From the NCBI GenBank assembly GCA_028870315.1, contig JAGWPW010000132.1, positions 1 to 45,206 on the forward strand: a DNA stretch of 45,206 nucleotides, read 5' to 3'. The stretch's first letter is position 1, and every line of letters begins with the position of its first letter. This document shows, in pieces, positions 31,738 to 41,725 of this stretch. The notes beneath the pieces were generated by a model, which had not been told where the DNA came from, ran no database searches, and saw nothing but the letters and a program-made list of their open reading frames with translations. The position numbers were made by a program, and so were the translations under genes. The DNA is from Sphingomonadales bacterium. Lineage in GTDB: Bacteria > Pseudomonadota > Alphaproteobacteria > Sphingomonadales > Sphingomonadaceae.

Positions 31738-33053
31738 TGGCGGTCGAACTCAGGATGCCGGCGCTTTCGCCGACCATGGAGGAAGGCAAGCTTGCCCGGT
31801 GGCTGGTCAAGGAAGGCGATGCGGTCAAATCGGGCGACATTCTCGCCGAGATCGAGACCGACAAGGCGACGATGGAATTCGAGGCGATCGATGAAGGCAC
31901 GATCGGGCGCATCGTCGTGCCCGAGGGCAGCGAGGGCGTGAAGGTCGGCACCGTCATCGCGACGATCGAGGGTGAGGGCGAAGACCCCGCGCCCAAGGCG
32001 CCGCCCGCCGCCGCGCCGCCGCAACCCCCCGCCGCAACCCCCGCGCCGCGCTCCGAAAAGCAGGAGGGCCGCAATGTCGCGACGATCACCCTGCGCGAGG
32101 CGCTGCGCGATGCCATGGCCGAGGAGATGCGCCGCGACGACCGTGTTTTCGTGATCGGCGAGGAAGTGGCCGAATATCAGGGCGCCTACAAGGTCACGCA
32201 GGGGCTGCTTGAGGAATTCGGGCCGCGGCGGGTGATCGACACCCCGATCACCGAATATGGCTTTGCCGGCATCGGCACCGGCGCGGCGATGGGCGGCCTC
32301 AGGCCGATCGTCGAATTCATGACCTTCAACTTCGCGATGCAGGCGATCGACCACATCATCAATTCGGCGGCCAAGACCAATTACATGTCGGGCGGGCAGA
32401 TGCGTTGCCCGATCGTGTTCCGCGGGCCGAATGGCGCCGCCGCGCGGGTGGGTGCGCAGCACAGCCAGAATTATGCGCCGTGGTATGCCTCGGTGCCGGG
32501 GCTGGTGGTGATCGCGCCCTATGACGCGGCCGATGCCAAGGGGCTGTTGAAGTCGGCGATCCGCAGCGACGATCCGGTGGTGTTTCTCGAAAACGAGCTG
32601 CTTTACGGCCACAGCTTCGAGCTTGCCGAGGACGACCAGACCGTGCCGATCGGCAAGGCGCGGGTGCTGCGCGAAGGGCGCGATGTCACCATCGTTGCCT
32701 ATTCGATCACCGTCGGCATGGCGCTGGAGGCGGCCGGGCAGCTCGCGGAAGAGGGGATCGAGGCCGAGGTGCTCGATCTGCGCACGCTGCGCCCGCTCGA
32801 CCGCGCCGCGGTGCTGGCGAGCCTGCGGAAGACCAACCGGCTGATCGTCGCCGAGGAAGGCTGGCCCGCCTGTTCGATCGCTTCGGAGATCGTCGCGATC
32901 TGCATGGAAGACGGCTTCGACGATCTCGACGCGCCGGTGTTGCGCGTCTGCAACGAGGATGTGCCGATGCCCTACGCCGCCAATCTCGAAAAGGCGGCGC
33001 TGGTCAATGCCGCGCGCATCCAGGCGGCGGCGCGCAAGGTTTGCGGGCGCTGA
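31737..33053 (+). CDS. pdhB: Pyruvate dehydrogenase E1 component, beta subunit, with N-terminal lipoyl domain
   Basis: 438 residues. Residues 1-80 form a lipoyl domain ([16 protein letters not shown]; lipoylation Lys43 in [11 protein letters not shown]). A Pro/Ala linker follows, then the transketolase-like E1-beta ([37 protein letters not shown], and the C-terminal [25 protein letters not shown]). The lipoyl fusion on E1-beta is known in alphaproteobacteria such as Zymomonas and Sinorhizobium. Coupled to pdhA by a one-base overlap. E2 (pdhC) does not follow; the next gene is a TadE protein. lipA, needed for lipoate, lies 11 kb away. Confidence 0.96.
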   Translation: MAVELRMPALSPTMEEGKLARWLVKEGDAVKSGDILAEIETDKATMEFEAIDEGTIGRIVVPEGSEGVKVGTVIATIEGEGEDPAPKAPPAAAPPQPPAATPAPRSEKQEGRNVATITLREALRDAMAEEMRRDDRVFVIGEEVAEYQGAYKVTQGLLEEFGPRRVIDTPITEYGFAGIGTGAAMGGLRPIVEFMTFNFAMQAIDHIINSAAKTNYMSGGQMRCPIVFRGPNGAAARVGAQHSQNYAPWYASVPGLVVIAPYDAADAKGLLKSAIRSDDPVVFLENELLYGHSFELAEDDQTVPIGKARVLREGRDVTIVAYSITVGMALEAAGQLAEEGIEAEVLDLRTLRPLDRAAVLASLRKTNRLIVAEEGWPACSIASEIVAICMEDGFDDLDAPVLRVCNEDVPMPYAANLEKAALVNAARIQAAARKVCGR

Positions 33054-33068
33054 TCGCCACGCGGCGAT
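33053..33068 (+). terminator. Short hairpin at the pdhB stop
   Basis: ATCGCC (33053-33058), ACGC, GGCGAT (33063-33068). A small 6-bp stem starting in the TGA, perhaps an attenuator or end of the pdh operon. It has no T-run. Confidence 0.3.
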
Positions 33069-33139
33069 AACCCCCGCGCCCTCCACTTACGGGATATTAA
33101 GTTTTTCCCGCCATCCCGACGGTTGGAGGGCGGGCCACC

Positions 33140-33721
33140 ATGGAGTTGCGCGAGCCGAAAGTGATCAGCCGACGCGTTGGCCCCGGGCTGGCGCGCCTGT
33201 GGCGTGACCGCCGCGCCAGCATGGCGATCGAATATGCTTTCGTCGCGCCCGCCTTCATCGCGCTGATCCTCGCATCATTGCACACCTCGCTGGTGTTCGT
33301 CGCCCAGCAGGGGCTCGAAACCGCCGCGGAAACCGCCGCGCGCCTCATTCTCACCGGCCAGGCGCAGACCAGCTATTCTGGCACCACCGCGCAGCAGCAG
33401 GCCGATTTCCAGGCCGCCGCCTGCGCGGCGCTGCCGCCGTTCCTGACCTGCAACCGGCTCTATGTCGATGTCGAGACGGTATCGAGCTACGCCCAGGCGG
33501 AAAGCATGATGACCACCGGGCCGAAGTTCACCTACGACAAGAACGGCAACGTCACCAACACCTTCAATTATTCGCCGGGCGCACAGGGTTCGATCGTCGT
33601 GCTGCGGCTCATGTATCTGTGGCCGACGATGACCGGGCCGATGGGCTTCAGCCTCGTCAACAGCGGCCAGTCGGACCGCCTGCTGGTCGCGACTTCGGTG
33701 ATGAAGACGGAGGGCTATTGA
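33140..33721 (+). CDS. TadE-family pilus assembly protein 1
   Basis: A 193-residue protein with a TadE-like N-terminus: basic cytoplasmic head, then MAIEYAFVAPAFIALILASLHTSLVFV (about residues 28-54). This carries the E-Y/F pair of type IVb prepilin-like segments. A periplasmic domain with a Cys pair (AACAALPPFLTCN) follows. TadE proteins are pseudopilins of the Flp/Tad pilus system. The stop overlaps the next start by one base (TGATG). No Flp pilin or Tad motor gene is in the window. Confidence 0.82.
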   Translation: MELREPKVISRRVGPGLARLWRDRRASMAIEYAFVAPAFIALILASLHTSLVFVAQQGLETAAETAARLILTGQAQTSYSGTTAQQQADFQAAACAALPPFLTCNRLYVDVETVSSYAQAESMMTTGPKFTYDKNGNVTNTFNYSPGAQGSIVVLRLMYLWPTMTGPMGFSLVNSGQSDRLLVATSVMKTEGY

Positions 33722-34362
33722 TGGCCGGCAACGCGCTTCGCGCCCGTCGGCCGCTTGTTCGCGTCCGCGCCTGGCTGCGCAACCGTGAAGGGGTGGCGGC
33801 GGTCGAGTTCGCGATGGCGCTGCCGGTCCTGCTGACGCTCTACCTCGGCGGCTATCTGCTGTGCGACGCGATCTCCTGCAACCGCAAGGTGACGATCACC
33901 ACGCGCGAACTCACCGACATGACGACCCGCTGCCCGGCGATCATTTCTTCGACGACCTCGACCGACCCCTGCGCGGCGGTGACGATCCTCGCCGCGAGCG
34001 CGCAGGTCATGGTCCCCTATTCGACCGCCGCCACCTGGGAGCGGATCAGCGAGGTGCAGGTGACGAGCGCGACCCAGGCGAAGGTGATCTGGAGCCAGTC
34101 GAACACCGGCGCGACCGTCGCCAACGGCCAGGGCCAACCGCTTGAAACGGGCGACACGGTCACGTTGCCCAGCGGCATGGTCTCGACGGGCATGATGCCC
34201 AATCCCACCGCCACCCCGGCGATTGCCGGCGCCTATCTGGTGGTGGGCGAGGTGAACAATGCCTATGTGCCGCCGATCGGCATCGGCAATACCAATGCGA
34301 TCGCCCTTTACGATCGCGTCTTCATGAGCCCGCGGCTCGCAGCCCAGGTGCCCCTGCAATGA
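33721..34362 (+). CDS. TadE-family pilus assembly protein 2
   Basis: A 213-residue protein of the same architecture: Arg-rich head, then VAAVEFAMALPVLLTLYLGGYLLCDAI (about 24-50) with the conserved Glu. The periplasmic domain is Thr/Ser/Val-rich, with one CPAIISSTTSTDPC pair. It overlaps the upstream gene by one base and the downstream TadG-like gene by four (ATGA), so the three are one operon. Probably a pseudopilin or its chaperone-like partner. Confidence 0.8.
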   Translation: MAGNALRARRPLVRVRAWLRNREGVAAVEFAMALPVLLTLYLGGYLLCDAISCNRKVTITTRELTDMTTRCPAIISSTTSTDPCAAVTILAASAQVMVPYSTAATWERISEVQVTSATQAKVIWSQSNTGATVANGQGQPLETGDTVTLPSGMVSTGMMPNPTATPAIAGAYLVVGEVNNAYVPPIGIGNTNAIALYDRVFMSPRLAAQVPLQ

Positions 34363-35954
34363 GCGCTATGAGCCAGCCCCTCTTCCGCCTCGCCCGGCTG
34401 GCGCGGCGCCTCGGTGCCGACGCCTCGGGCAATATCCTGATGCTGATGGGCTTCGCCATCCTGCCGCTGACCTTCGTCGTCGGCATGGCGGTCGATTACA
34501 GCCGCGCCGAAAAACTCCAGACCAAGCTCAACGCCGCCGCCGACGCCGCGGTGCTGGCCGCGGTCGATTACTCGATGATGCAGCAGTCTGATGCCAATGC
34601 CCAGGCTGCCGCCTATGCGATGTTCAAGTCGCAGGTGCAGGGTCTTTCGGGCCTGATCATCGACCTGCCGAGTGATTATCATCTCACCTATACGCCGGCG
34701 GGGGCGCTCAACAACGGCCGCACCATCACTGTCACCTATACCGCCAAGTCGCAGAACATCTTCGGCGGCATACTAGGCTCGCCGACGCTGCCGATCACCG
34801 GAAGCTCGAAAGCGACCGCGGCGGTTGCCCCCAACATCAATTTCTATCTGATGCTCGACACCTCGCCCTCGATGCTGCTGCCTTCGACGAGCGCCGGGCT
34901 TGCCAATATCCGCGCCGCCACCTCGACCAGCCATCTGGCCAACGGCTGCGACTTCGCCTGCCATAACCAGAACCCGCACAACGACAATATCTATGTCCAG
35001 AACACCAGTGGCCAGGACATCTGGCTCGACAAGACCGGCGCCGCGCATGCGGTGTCGCTGGTGTTCGCCAATGGTGATGTTTGCACCGCCAATTGCGGGA
35101 CCAGCACCCGGACCGAACCGCGGAACGCGGTGATCGTCGGCAATATCACGGACGTAGGTTCGCAATATGCCGACGGCGTATGGCTGACCCAGAATTATTC
35201 GACGCTTTATTCGGGCGGCGGCACGATCGACCTGCGCGTCAACGACGAGACCGCAGCGGCGCAGCAGCTCATCCCCTTCGCCCAGAACCAGGCGGCGCTG
35301 AATCAGGTGACCTATCAGATCCAGATGTTCGGCTTTGGCTATGGTTCGCCGACCGCGCTCACCAGTTCGATGACCAACGTCAACAACCTGTCTGCCAGCT
35401 CGGTCCCCGACCTGCTTGCGATGCAGCCGCTATGGTACAAGAACAATTGCATCACCGCGATCAATTGCATCAACGATGAAGCCACCAGTTTCCAGACGAT
35501 GCTCGGTTATATGAACACGCTGATGCCCAATCCGGGTACTGGCCAGAGTTCGACGAGCCCGAAGGAAGTGCTGTTCCTCGTCACCGACGGCATGGACGAC
35601 GAGGCAACGCCCGTCTCGCCGCTTGGCAGCAACGGCAACAATATCAGCGGCACGCGTTGGGTCGGTGGCCTCGCGCAGAGCGAGATCAACACCTGCACCG
35701 CGATCAAGAACCGCGGCATCATGATCGCGGTGCTCTACACGCAATACCTGCCCGATGCGCTGACCGGCGACAGCTGGTCGCAAAGCTACGTCGCCAATTA
35801 TGTGAAGAATGTGCAGCCGGCGCTGGTCTCCTGCGCTTCCACCGCGTCGGACGGCACGCCGCTGGTCTATACCGTCACCACCGACCAGAACATCGCGTCC
35901 GCGCTCCAGGCGCTGTTCGCGCTGGCGGTCGAGGCCTCGCACCTGCTGCGCTGA
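34359..35954 (+). CDS. TadG-like pilus assembly protein with von Willebrand A-type domain
   Basis: 531 residues. An N-terminal TadE/G segment (GNILMLMGFAILPLTFVVGMAVDYSRAEKLQTKLNAAADAAVLAA) is followed by a periplasmic vWA-like domain. Its metal-ion-dependent adhesion site is DTSPS (Asp167, Ser169, Ser171), with later LVTDGMDDE. TadG proteins sit in the cell envelope and help Flp-pilus assembly or surface attachment. A long insert with paired cysteines (NGCDFACHNQN, DVCTANC, NNCITAINC) lies in the middle of the vWA region. An in-frame ATG three codons later (34368) is possible. Confidence 0.82.
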   Translation: MSAMSQPLFRLARLARRLGADASGNILMLMGFAILPLTFVVGMAVDYSRAEKLQTKLNAAADAAVLAAVDYSMMQQSDANAQAAAYAMFKSQVQGLSGLIIDLPSDYHLTYTPAGALNNGRTITVTYTAKSQNIFGGILGSPTLPITGSSKATAAVAPNINFYLMLDTSPSMLLPSTSAGLANIRAATSTSHLANGCDFACHNQNPHNDNIYVQNTSGQDIWLDKTGAAHAVSLVFANGDVCTANCGTSTRTEPRNAVIVGNITDVGSQYADGVWLTQNYSTLYSGGGTIDLRVNDETAAAQQLIPFAQNQAALNQVTYQIQMFGFGYGSPTALTSSMTNVNNLSASSVPDLLAMQPLWYKNNCITAINCINDEATSFQTMLGYMNTLMPNPGTGQSSTSPKEVLFLVTDGMDDEATPVSPLGSNGNNISGTRWVGGLAQSEINTCTAIKNRGIMIAVLYTQYLPDALTGDSWSQSYVANYVKNVQPALVSCASTASDGTPLVYTVTTDQNIASALQALFALAVEASHLLR

Positions 35955-35968
35955 GGCCCTTGGCCTGC

Positions 35969-35986
35969 GCGCGGCGCGCCGCGCGG
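35969..35986 (+). terminator. GC palindrome after the Tad operon
   Basis: CGCGCGGCGCGCCGCGCG is a perfect 18-base palindrome 15 bases after the TadG stop. It may end transcription, though without a loop or T-run it could form only as a smaller hairpin. Confidence 0.3.
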
Positions 35987-36045
35987 CCGGCACGCCGCCC
36001 GGCTTGTGCGGCGCGGCGGATTGTGGCGAAAGGCGGGGATCGCCG

Positions 36046-36708
36046 ATGCCCGCTGACCCTCATCCGATCGACCATGGCCTGCTTGCGCAGGTGCCGCCGC
36101 TGGCGCGGCTGGCGCTTGCCTATGCGCCGGTCGCGGCGCGTGCGGTGTGGCTCGGCTTTTTCGCGCTCGATGCAAGGCTGGCGCGGCAGTGCCGCGATGC
36201 GCGCGAGCCGATTCTCGCGCAGCTGCGGCTTGCCTGGTGGCGCGACCGTCTGGGTGAGCCAGCGTCGGCCTGGCCGGCGGGTGAGCCGCTGCTCGCCGCA
36301 TTGCACGACTGGCGCGGCGGGCATGGCGGGCTTGTGGCGCTGGTCGATGGCTGGGAACATCTGCTTGGCGAAGCGCCGCTGTCAGAAAACGCGCTCGTCG
36401 CCTTTGCCACCGGGCGCGCGGCGACGCTGTCGGCGCTCGCCGGGGTGACGGGTGCCGGCGCCAGCCCTGCGGTGATCGCCGCGCGCGCGGCCGGCTGGAG
36501 CTACGCCGACCTTGCCCTCCATTTGTCGCATCGCGACGAACGCGAGGCCGCCTTGCGCCTCGCCCGGGCGCAGGCCGTGCCACGCCTGCCGCGCAGCATG
36601 CGCCCGCTCGCGGTGCTTGGCGGTGTTGCGCGCCGGCAGGCGGACCATGGCGCGGCGCGGCGTGGCGATTTTCTGCTTGCCCTGCGGCTTGGCATCACCG
36701 GCGTTTGA
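36046..36708 (+). CDS. Squalene/phytoene-synthase-fold protein (NDUFAF6-like), probably non-catalytic
   Basis: A 220-residue protein related to the squalene/phytoene synthase family. LALAYAPVAARAVWLGFFALDARLARQCRDAREPILAQLRLAWWRDRLGE matches the family start, and GWSYADLALHLSHRDEREAALRLARA corresponds to the second half. The Asp-rich DxxxD diphosphate-binding motifs of true synthases are absent, and the protein is short. That is the pattern of NDUFAF6-type relatives, which assist respiratory complex I assembly in mitochondria. Function here is inference. AGGCGGGG lies 7 bases before the ATG. Confidence 0.7.
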   Translation: MPADPHPIDHGLLAQVPPLARLALAYAPVAARAVWLGFFALDARLARQCRDAREPILAQLRLAWWRDRLGEPASAWPAGEPLLAALHDWRGGHGGLVALVDGWEHLLGEAPLSENALVAFATGRAATLSALAGVTGAGASPAVIAARAAGWSYADLALHLSHRDEREAALRLARAQAVPRLPRSMRPLAVLGGVARRQADHGAARRGDFLLALRLGITGV

Positions 36709-36765
36709 AGTAAGCTTGCGCGGATCGTATCGGGCGGGACGATCGGTCCCAGGGGAGGACGAGGC

Positions 36766-37323
36766 ATGAACCGCCTGGTGCTGGGCGCGGTTGGGGCGCT
36801 GCTGATGGTCGCGAGCGGGCTGTTCTGGTTGCAGGGCCGCGCGGAGCTGGCGCGGGGCGTGCCGCCGCCCGATATTTCCGCCTCGTCCGCAGCGCCCGAT
36901 GCGCCGCCGCAAGCGCCGATCGTGCTGCCCGGCGCCAATCCCGGCGCGCGCGGATCGCGGCTGCCGCGGGTCGCGGTCAGCCGGGAAACACAGGAACAGC
37001 GCCGCTTCAACCGCTATGATCGCAACCGCGACGGGCGCATCACCCGCGAGGAAATGCTTTCGACCCGCGTCAAGGCGTTCCGGAAGCTCGACACCAATCA
37101 CGACAACATGCTGAGCTTCGAGGAATGGGCGGTGAAGACTTCGGACCGCTTCAGGGAGATCGACCGCAATCACGACGGGGTGATCACCCCTGACGAGCTG
37201 GCCGCCTATTACGCCGCGCGCGACGCGAAGAAAACGGCCCGGCCGCTCGCCTGCGCGTGCAGCAGGCCGGCGCGCGACAGCGATACGGGTTCAGACGGCG
37301 ACCCCCTCGATCCACCGCCGTAA
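36766..37323 (+). CDS. Membrane-anchored or exported EF-hand calcium-binding protein
   Basis: A 185-residue protein with an N-terminal hydrophobic segment ([19 protein letters not shown]) and a Pro/Ala-rich linker. Three EF-hand loops follow: [24 protein letters not shown] and [12 protein letters not shown]. The first and third keep all loop positions (1, 3, 5, 12); the second has Asn at position 6 in place of the usual Gly. It is expected to bind calcium at the periplasmic face. The coding end runs 33 bases into the 3' end of the convergent trmFO gene, so the last residues (GDPLDPPP) are read from trmFO antisense. GGGGAGG precedes the ATG. Confidence 0.85.
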   Translation: MNRLVLGAVGALLMVASGLFWLQGRAELARGVPPPDISASSAAPDAPPQAPIVLPGANPGARGSRLPRVAVSRETQEQRRFNRYDRNRDGRITREEMLSTRVKAFRKLDTNHDNMLSFEEWAVKTSDRFREIDRNHDGVITPDELAAYYAARDAKKTARPLACACSRPARDSDTGSDGDPLDPPP

Positions 37324-38646
37324 CGCCGCCTTGGCGCGATCGGTATAGGCGCGCTTGCGATCGGTCTTGCGGCGCCGTCCGCCGCCGGGGCCATCGTCGA
37401 GCGGCGGGAACAGGCCGAAATTGACGTTCATCGGCTGGAAGCTCTCGGCCATGGCCTCGCCGGTGATATGGGCAAGCAGCGCGCCGAGCGCGGTTTCGCG
37501 CGGGAAGGGGGCAAAGGTCCGGCCCGCCAGCTCATGCGCGGCCATCAACCCGGCGGCCAGCCCGACCGCGGCGCTTTCGACATAGCCCTCGCAGCCGGTG
37601 ATCTGCCCGGCAAAGCGCAGGTGCGGCGCGGTCTTCAGCCGCAGCTCGCGATCGAGCAGGCGCGGCGAATTGAGGAAGGTGTTGCGATGCAGGCCGCCGA
37701 GCCGGGCGAATTCGGCATGCTCCAGCCCGGGAATGGTGCGAAACAGCCGCAACTGCTCGGCATGGCGCAGCTTGGTCTGAAAGCCGACCATGTTCCACAG
37801 GCTGCCCTGGCGGTTGTCCTGGCGCAGCTGGACCACCGCATAGGGCCAGCGGCCGGTGCGCGGATCGTCGAGTCCCACCGGCTTCATCGGCCCGAAGCGC
37901 AGCGTGTCGAGCCCGCGCGCGGCCATCACCTCGATCGGCATGCAGCCCTCGAAATAGGGGGTATCGGCCTCCCATTCGCGAAATTCGGTCTTTTCGCCGG
38001 CGAGCAGCCCTGCGTGGAAGGCGAGATATTGCGCCTTGTCCATCGCGCAGTTGATGTAATCGCGCCCGTCGCTGCCGGGGCCGGACCCCTTGTCCCAGCG
38101 CGACTGGAGCCAGCAGACATCCATGTCGATGCTGTCGCGATAGACGATCGGCGCCAGCGCGTCGAAGAAGGCGAGCGCCTCGGCCCCGGTCGCGGCGCCG
38201 ATGCCCTGCGCGAGCGCGGTGGCGGTGAGCGGGCCGGTGGCGATGATCGCAAGCCCGCTCGCGGGCAGCGCGTCGATCCGCTCGCGGCGGATGTCGAGCG
38301 TCGGCTGTGCGGCGAGCGCGGTATCGATCGCCGCCGAAAAAAGCGTGCGATCGACCGCCAGCGCCGAGCCCGCCGGCACCCGCGCCTCGTCCGCCGCGGC
38401 GAGGATGAGCGAGCCGAGCGCGCGCATCTCGTGATGCAGCAGCCCGACCGCGTTGCCCGCATCATCATCCGAACGCAGGCTGTTCGAGCAGACGAGTTCG
38501 GCGAGCGCATCGGTCTGATGCGCCGGGCTGCGTTCGCCCGTTCCGCGCATTTCCGAAAGGCGCACGCGGATGCCGCGCCGCGCCAGTTGCCATGCCGCCT
38601 CGCAGCCGGCGAGGCCGCCGCCGATGATGTGGATTTCGGGCGTCAT
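37291..38646 (-). CDS. trmFO: tRNA methyltransferase (m5U54), folate/FAD-dependent TrmFO
   Basis: 451 residues. It methylates U54 of tRNA in the T loop using methylenetetrahydrofolate and FAD. The FAD motif [17 protein letters not shown] opens the protein, and the family blocks [25 protein letters not shown] and the C-terminal [19 protein letters not shown] follow. The ATG (38646) overlaps the stop of the DUF952 gene by four bases. It is therefore the last gene of gyrA-DUF952-trmFO, and its stop lies inside the EF-hand gene. Confidence 0.96.
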   Translation of the reverse strand: MTPEIHIIGGGLAGCEAAWQLARRGIRVRLSEMRGTGERSPAHQTDALAELVCSNSLRSDDDAGNAVGLLHHEMRALGSLILAAADEARVPAGSALAVDRTLFSAAIDTALAAQPTLDIRRERIDALPASGLAIIATGPLTATALAQGIGAATGAEALAFFDALAPIVYRDSIDMDVCWLQSRWDKGSGPGSDGRDYINCAMDKAQYLAFHAGLLAGEKTEFREWEADTPYFEGCMPIEVMAARGLDTLRFGPMKPVGLDDPRTGRWPYAVVQLRQDNRQGSLWNMVGFQTKLRHAEQLRLFRTIPGLEHAEFARLGGLHRNTFLNSPRLLDRELRLKTAPHLRFAGQITGCEGYVESAAVGLAAGLMAAHELAGRTFAPFPRETALGALLAHITGEAMAESFQPMNVNFGLFPPLDDGPGGGRRRKTDRKRAYTDRAKAALRRWIEGVAV

Positions 38647-38987
38647 GGTTTGCCGGCACGCGGCAGTTGCAGCGCTCCGGCGCGGTCGCGTTCGAGCGGG
38701 CCATGCGCCACCACCGCGGTCAGCGGCAGGGGCGCGTAGCAATGCGGGAACAGATCGCCGCCGCGCGCCGCTTCCCAGCGCAGGCCGTCGCCGAGCGCCA
38801 AGGCGTCCACCGCGGCGAGGTGAAGCCCGTCCTCTTGCGGGTAATGGCGCGCCAGCGTGCCGGCAAGCTGCGCCTCGGTTGAAAGGTGAACATAGCCATC
38901 GGCATGGTCGGCGGGGCTGCCGGCGAAGCTGCCGTCTTGCAGCAAGCCGGCCAGCTGCGCTGCGGTCAGCACCTTCCAGACGATCAT
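38643..38987 (-). CDS. DUF952-family protein
   Basis: A 114-residue cytoplasmic protein: [49 protein letters not shown], then [29 protein letters not shown]. The FxGSxxDxxDGYVHLS block is the hallmark of DUF952, a small ADP-ribosyltransferase-fold-like family with no assigned reaction. It is sandwiched between gyrA and trmFO with four-base overlaps on both sides. Confidence 0.88.
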   Translation of the reverse strand: MIVWKVLTAAQLAGLLQDGSFAGSPADHADGYVHLSTEAQLAGTLARHYPQEDGLHLAAVDALALGDGLRWEAARGGDLFPHCYAPLPLTAVVAHGPLERDRAGALQLPRAGKP

Positions 38988-41725
38988 TCGCTCTCGCCGC
39001 TGTCCGCCTCGTCGCCCTCGCCGCTGTCGGCCAGCCGCACCGCGCTCACCACATGTTCCTCGTCGGCGACGTTGAACAGGCGCACCCCCGCGCTGCCGCG
39101 GCCGATGACGCGCAGCGAGGCGAGCGGCAGGCGGATGAGCTTGGCCTGGTCGGTCACCAGCATCAGCTGGTCGGCCCGGCTTGCCGGGAAGCTCGCCACC
39201 ACCGGGCCGTTGCGCGCGATATTGTCGATATTGGTGATGCCCTGGCCGCCGCGCCCGGTGCGGCGATATTCATAGGCCGAGCTGAGCTTGCCATAGCCGT
39301 TGGCGCAGACGGTGAGGATGAATTGCTCGCGCGCCTGCAATTCGGCGAAGCGGTCGGGGCCAAGCGCGGTTTCGCCTTCCTTTTCGCCCTTCCAGGCGGC
39401 GAAGCGCAGATAGTCCTCGCGCTCTTCCATGGTGGTGCCGACGCGGTGGAGGATCGAGAGCGAGATCACCTCGTCGCCGTCCTTGAGCGCCATGCCGCGC
39501 ACGCCGGTCGAGGTGCGGCTGGTGAATTCGCGCACCTCGTCGGCGGCGAAGCGGATCGCCTTGCCCTGACGGCTGACGAGCAGCACGTCGTCGCCGGCTT
39601 CGAGCAGCGCGACGCCGATCAGCCGGTCGCCGCTCCCCTCCTCGAAGCGCATGGCGAATTTGCCGTTCGAGGGGATGTTGGTGAAGGCGTCCATGGCGTT
39701 GCGCCGCACGCCGCCCTGCGCGGTCGCGAAGACGACGCTCAGCCTTCCCCATTCGCCCTCGTCCTCGGGCAGCGGCAGCACCGTGGCGATGGTCTCGTCG
39801 CGGTCGAGCGCGGAGAGAAGGTTGACGATCGGCCGGCCGCGCGTCGCCGGCCCGCCTTCGGGCAGGCGCCAGACCTTGAGACGATAGACCTTGCCCGCGG
39901 TCGAGAAGAACAGCACCGGATTATGCGTCGAGGTGACGAACATCGTCGCCACCGCGTCCTCGTCCTTGGTCGCCATGCCGGCGCGGCCCTTGCCGCCGCG
40001 GTTCTGCGCGCGGAAGGTCGAAAGCGGGGTGCGCTTGATATAGCCATCGAGGGTGACGGTGACGACCATCTCGTCCCGGGCGATGAGGTCCTCGTCCTCG
40101 ATGCCGTCCGCTGCGGCGGTGATCTCGGACAGGCGCGGGCTCGCATAGGCATCGCGCACCGCGACCAGTTCCTCGCGCATCACCCCGTAAAGCTTCGCGC
40201 GGTCGGCGAGGATCGAGAGATATTCGCCGATCGCCCCGGCCAGCGCCTTCAGCTCCTCGCCGATTTCGTCGCGGCCGAGCCCGGTGAGGCGGTGGAGGCG
40301 CAGGTCGAGGATGGCCTTCACCTGCACCTCGCTCAGCCGATAGGCGCCCTCGCTGGCGATCGCGTGATCGTCCTCGATCGCCTCGACGAGGCGGATATAG
40401 GGTGCGATCTCGCCGAGCGGCCATTCGCGCGCGAGAAGCAGGGCGCGCGCGGCGGCGGGATTGGACGCGCCGCGGATGATCCGCACCACCTCGTCGAGAT
40501 TCGACACCGCGACGACGAGACCAAGCAGGATATGCGCGCGGTCGCGCGCCTTGTTGAGCTCGAATTTGGTGCGGCGGGTGATCACCTCCTCGCGGAAGGC
40601 GACGAAGGCGGCGATCATGTCGCGCAGGCTCAGCACCTCGGGCCGGCCGCTGCGGATCGCGAGCATGTTGGCGGCAAAGCCCGATTGCGCCGGGGTGTGG
40701 CGCCACAACTGATTGAGCACCACCTCGGCGGTGGCATCGCGCTTCAGGTCGATGACGACGCGCACCCCGGCGCGGCTCGATTCATCGCGGATGTCGGAAA
40801 TGCCTTCGATCCGCTTGTCCTTGGCGGCCTCGGCGATCTTCTCGACAAGCCCCGACTTGCCGACCTGGTAGGGCATCGAGGTCAGGACGATCGAGCGCCG
40901 GTCGCCGCGGCCCTCCTCGATCTCGTGGCGGCAGCGCTGGACGACCGAGCCGCGCCCGGTGAGATAGGCGGCGCGCGCGCCCGCCTGGCCTAGGATCAGC
41001 GGCGCGGTCGGGAAATCGGGGCCGGGGATGATGGCGAACAGCGCCTCGCTGGTGATCGTCGGGTCTTCGATGAAGGCGAGGCAGGCGTCGATCACCTCGC
41101 CCAGATTATGCGGCGGGATATTGGTCGCCATGCCGACCGCGATGCCGCCCGCGCCATTGACGAGGAGATTGGGAAAGCGCGCCGGCAGCACCGAGGGTTC
41201 GCGCCGCGAGGCGTCGTAATTGTCGACGAAATCGACCGTGTCCTTGTCGAGATCGTCGAGCAGCGCGTTGGCGACACGCGCCAGCCGCGCCTCGGTATAG
41301 CGCATCGAGGCGGGCGGATCGGGGTCCATCGAGCCGAAATTGCCCTGGCCGTCGATCAGCGGCACGCGCATCGACCAGTCCTGCGTCATCCGCGCCAGCG
41401 CGTCATAGATCGCCGTGTCGCCGTGCGGATGGTAGTTGCCCATGACATCGCCGACGATCTTGGCCGATTTGCGATAGGGCCGGCCGGCGACCATGCCGCC
41501 TTCCTGCGCGGCGAAGAGGATGCGCCGATGCACCGGCTTCAGGCCATCGCGCACATCGGGAAGCGCGCGTGAGACGATCACGCTCATCGCGTAATCGAGG
41601 TAGCTGGTCTTCATCTCATCGACGATGTCGATGCGGGCGTATTCGCTCGCGGGAGAAGGCAGGGTGACGGTATCGTCGCTCACGCGCGGGTCCGATTGTT
41701 TGTTCTCATGGATGGCTTGGCCCAT
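38984..41725 (-). CDS. gyrA: DNA gyrase subunit A
   Basis: 913 residues from ATG 41725. It introduces negative supercoils with GyrB. Catalytic Tyr143 is in [10 protein letters not shown]; the QRDR helix reads [10 protein letters not shown], so the residue equivalent to E. coli Ser83 is Thr (residue 104) and Asp87 is kept. The GyrA box QNRGGKG is intact in the C-terminal wrapping domain, which ends in an acidic [14 protein letters not shown] tail. A longer frame to 41788 exists; GGGAG upstream of 41725 and N-terminal alignment favour the shorter form. GTG at codon 15 ([10 protein letters not shown]) is another option. Confidence 0.96.
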   Translation of the reverse strand: MGQAIHENKQSDPRVSDDTVTLPSPASEYARIDIVDEMKTSYLDYAMSVIVSRALPDVRDGLKPVHRRILFAAQEGGMVAGRPYRKSAKIVGDVMGNYHPHGDTAIYDALARMTQDWSMRVPLIDGQGNFGSMDPDPPASMRYTEARLARVANALLDDLDKDTVDFVDNYDASRREPSVLPARFPNLLVNGAGGIAVGMATNIPPHNLGEVIDACLAFIEDPTITSEALFAIIPGPDFPTAPLILGQAGARAAYLTGRGSVVQRCRHEIEEGRGDRRSIVLTSMPYQVGKSGLVEKIAEAAKDKRIEGISDIRDESSRAGVRVVIDLKRDATAEVVLNQLWRHTPAQSGFAANMLAIRSGRPEVLSLRDMIAAFVAFREEVITRRTKFELNKARDRAHILLGLVVAVSNLDEVVRIIRGASNPAAARALLLAREWPLGEIAPYIRLVEAIEDDHAIASEGAYRLSEVQVKAILDLRLHRLTGLGRDEIGEELKALAGAIGEYLSILADRAKLYGVMREELVAVRDAYASPRLSEITAAADGIEDEDLIARDEMVVTVTLDGYIKRTPLSTFRAQNRGGKGRAGMATKDEDAVATMFVTSTHNPVLFFSTAGKVYRLKVWRLPEGGPATRGRPIVNLLSALDRDETIATVLPLPEDEGEWGRLSVVFATAQGGVRRNAMDAFTNIPSNGKFAMRFEEGSGDRLIGVALLEAGDDVLLVSRQGKAIRFAADEVREFTSRTSTGVRGMALKDGDEVISLSILHRVGTTMEEREDYLRFAAWKGEKEGETALGPDRFAELQAREQFILTVCANGYGKLSSAYEYRRTGRGGQGITNIDNIARNGPVVASFPASRADQLMLVTDQAKLIRLPLASLRVIGRGSAGVRLFNVADEEHVVSAVRLADSGEGDEADSGESE

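Noticed and set aside
33085..33102. CtrA-like box (TTAC-N6-TTAA within ACTTA-N8-TAAGT) before the TadE gene
   Set aside because: The spacing is 6, not 7, and the first half-site is not TTAA. It may simply be a -10 region.
36001..36045. An ORF start upstream of 36046 for the synthase-fold gene (open back to 35809)
   Set aside because: The extension overlaps the TadG gene in another frame and is Arg/Ala-rich. The ATG at 36046 has a good ribosome-binding site and matches family N-termini.
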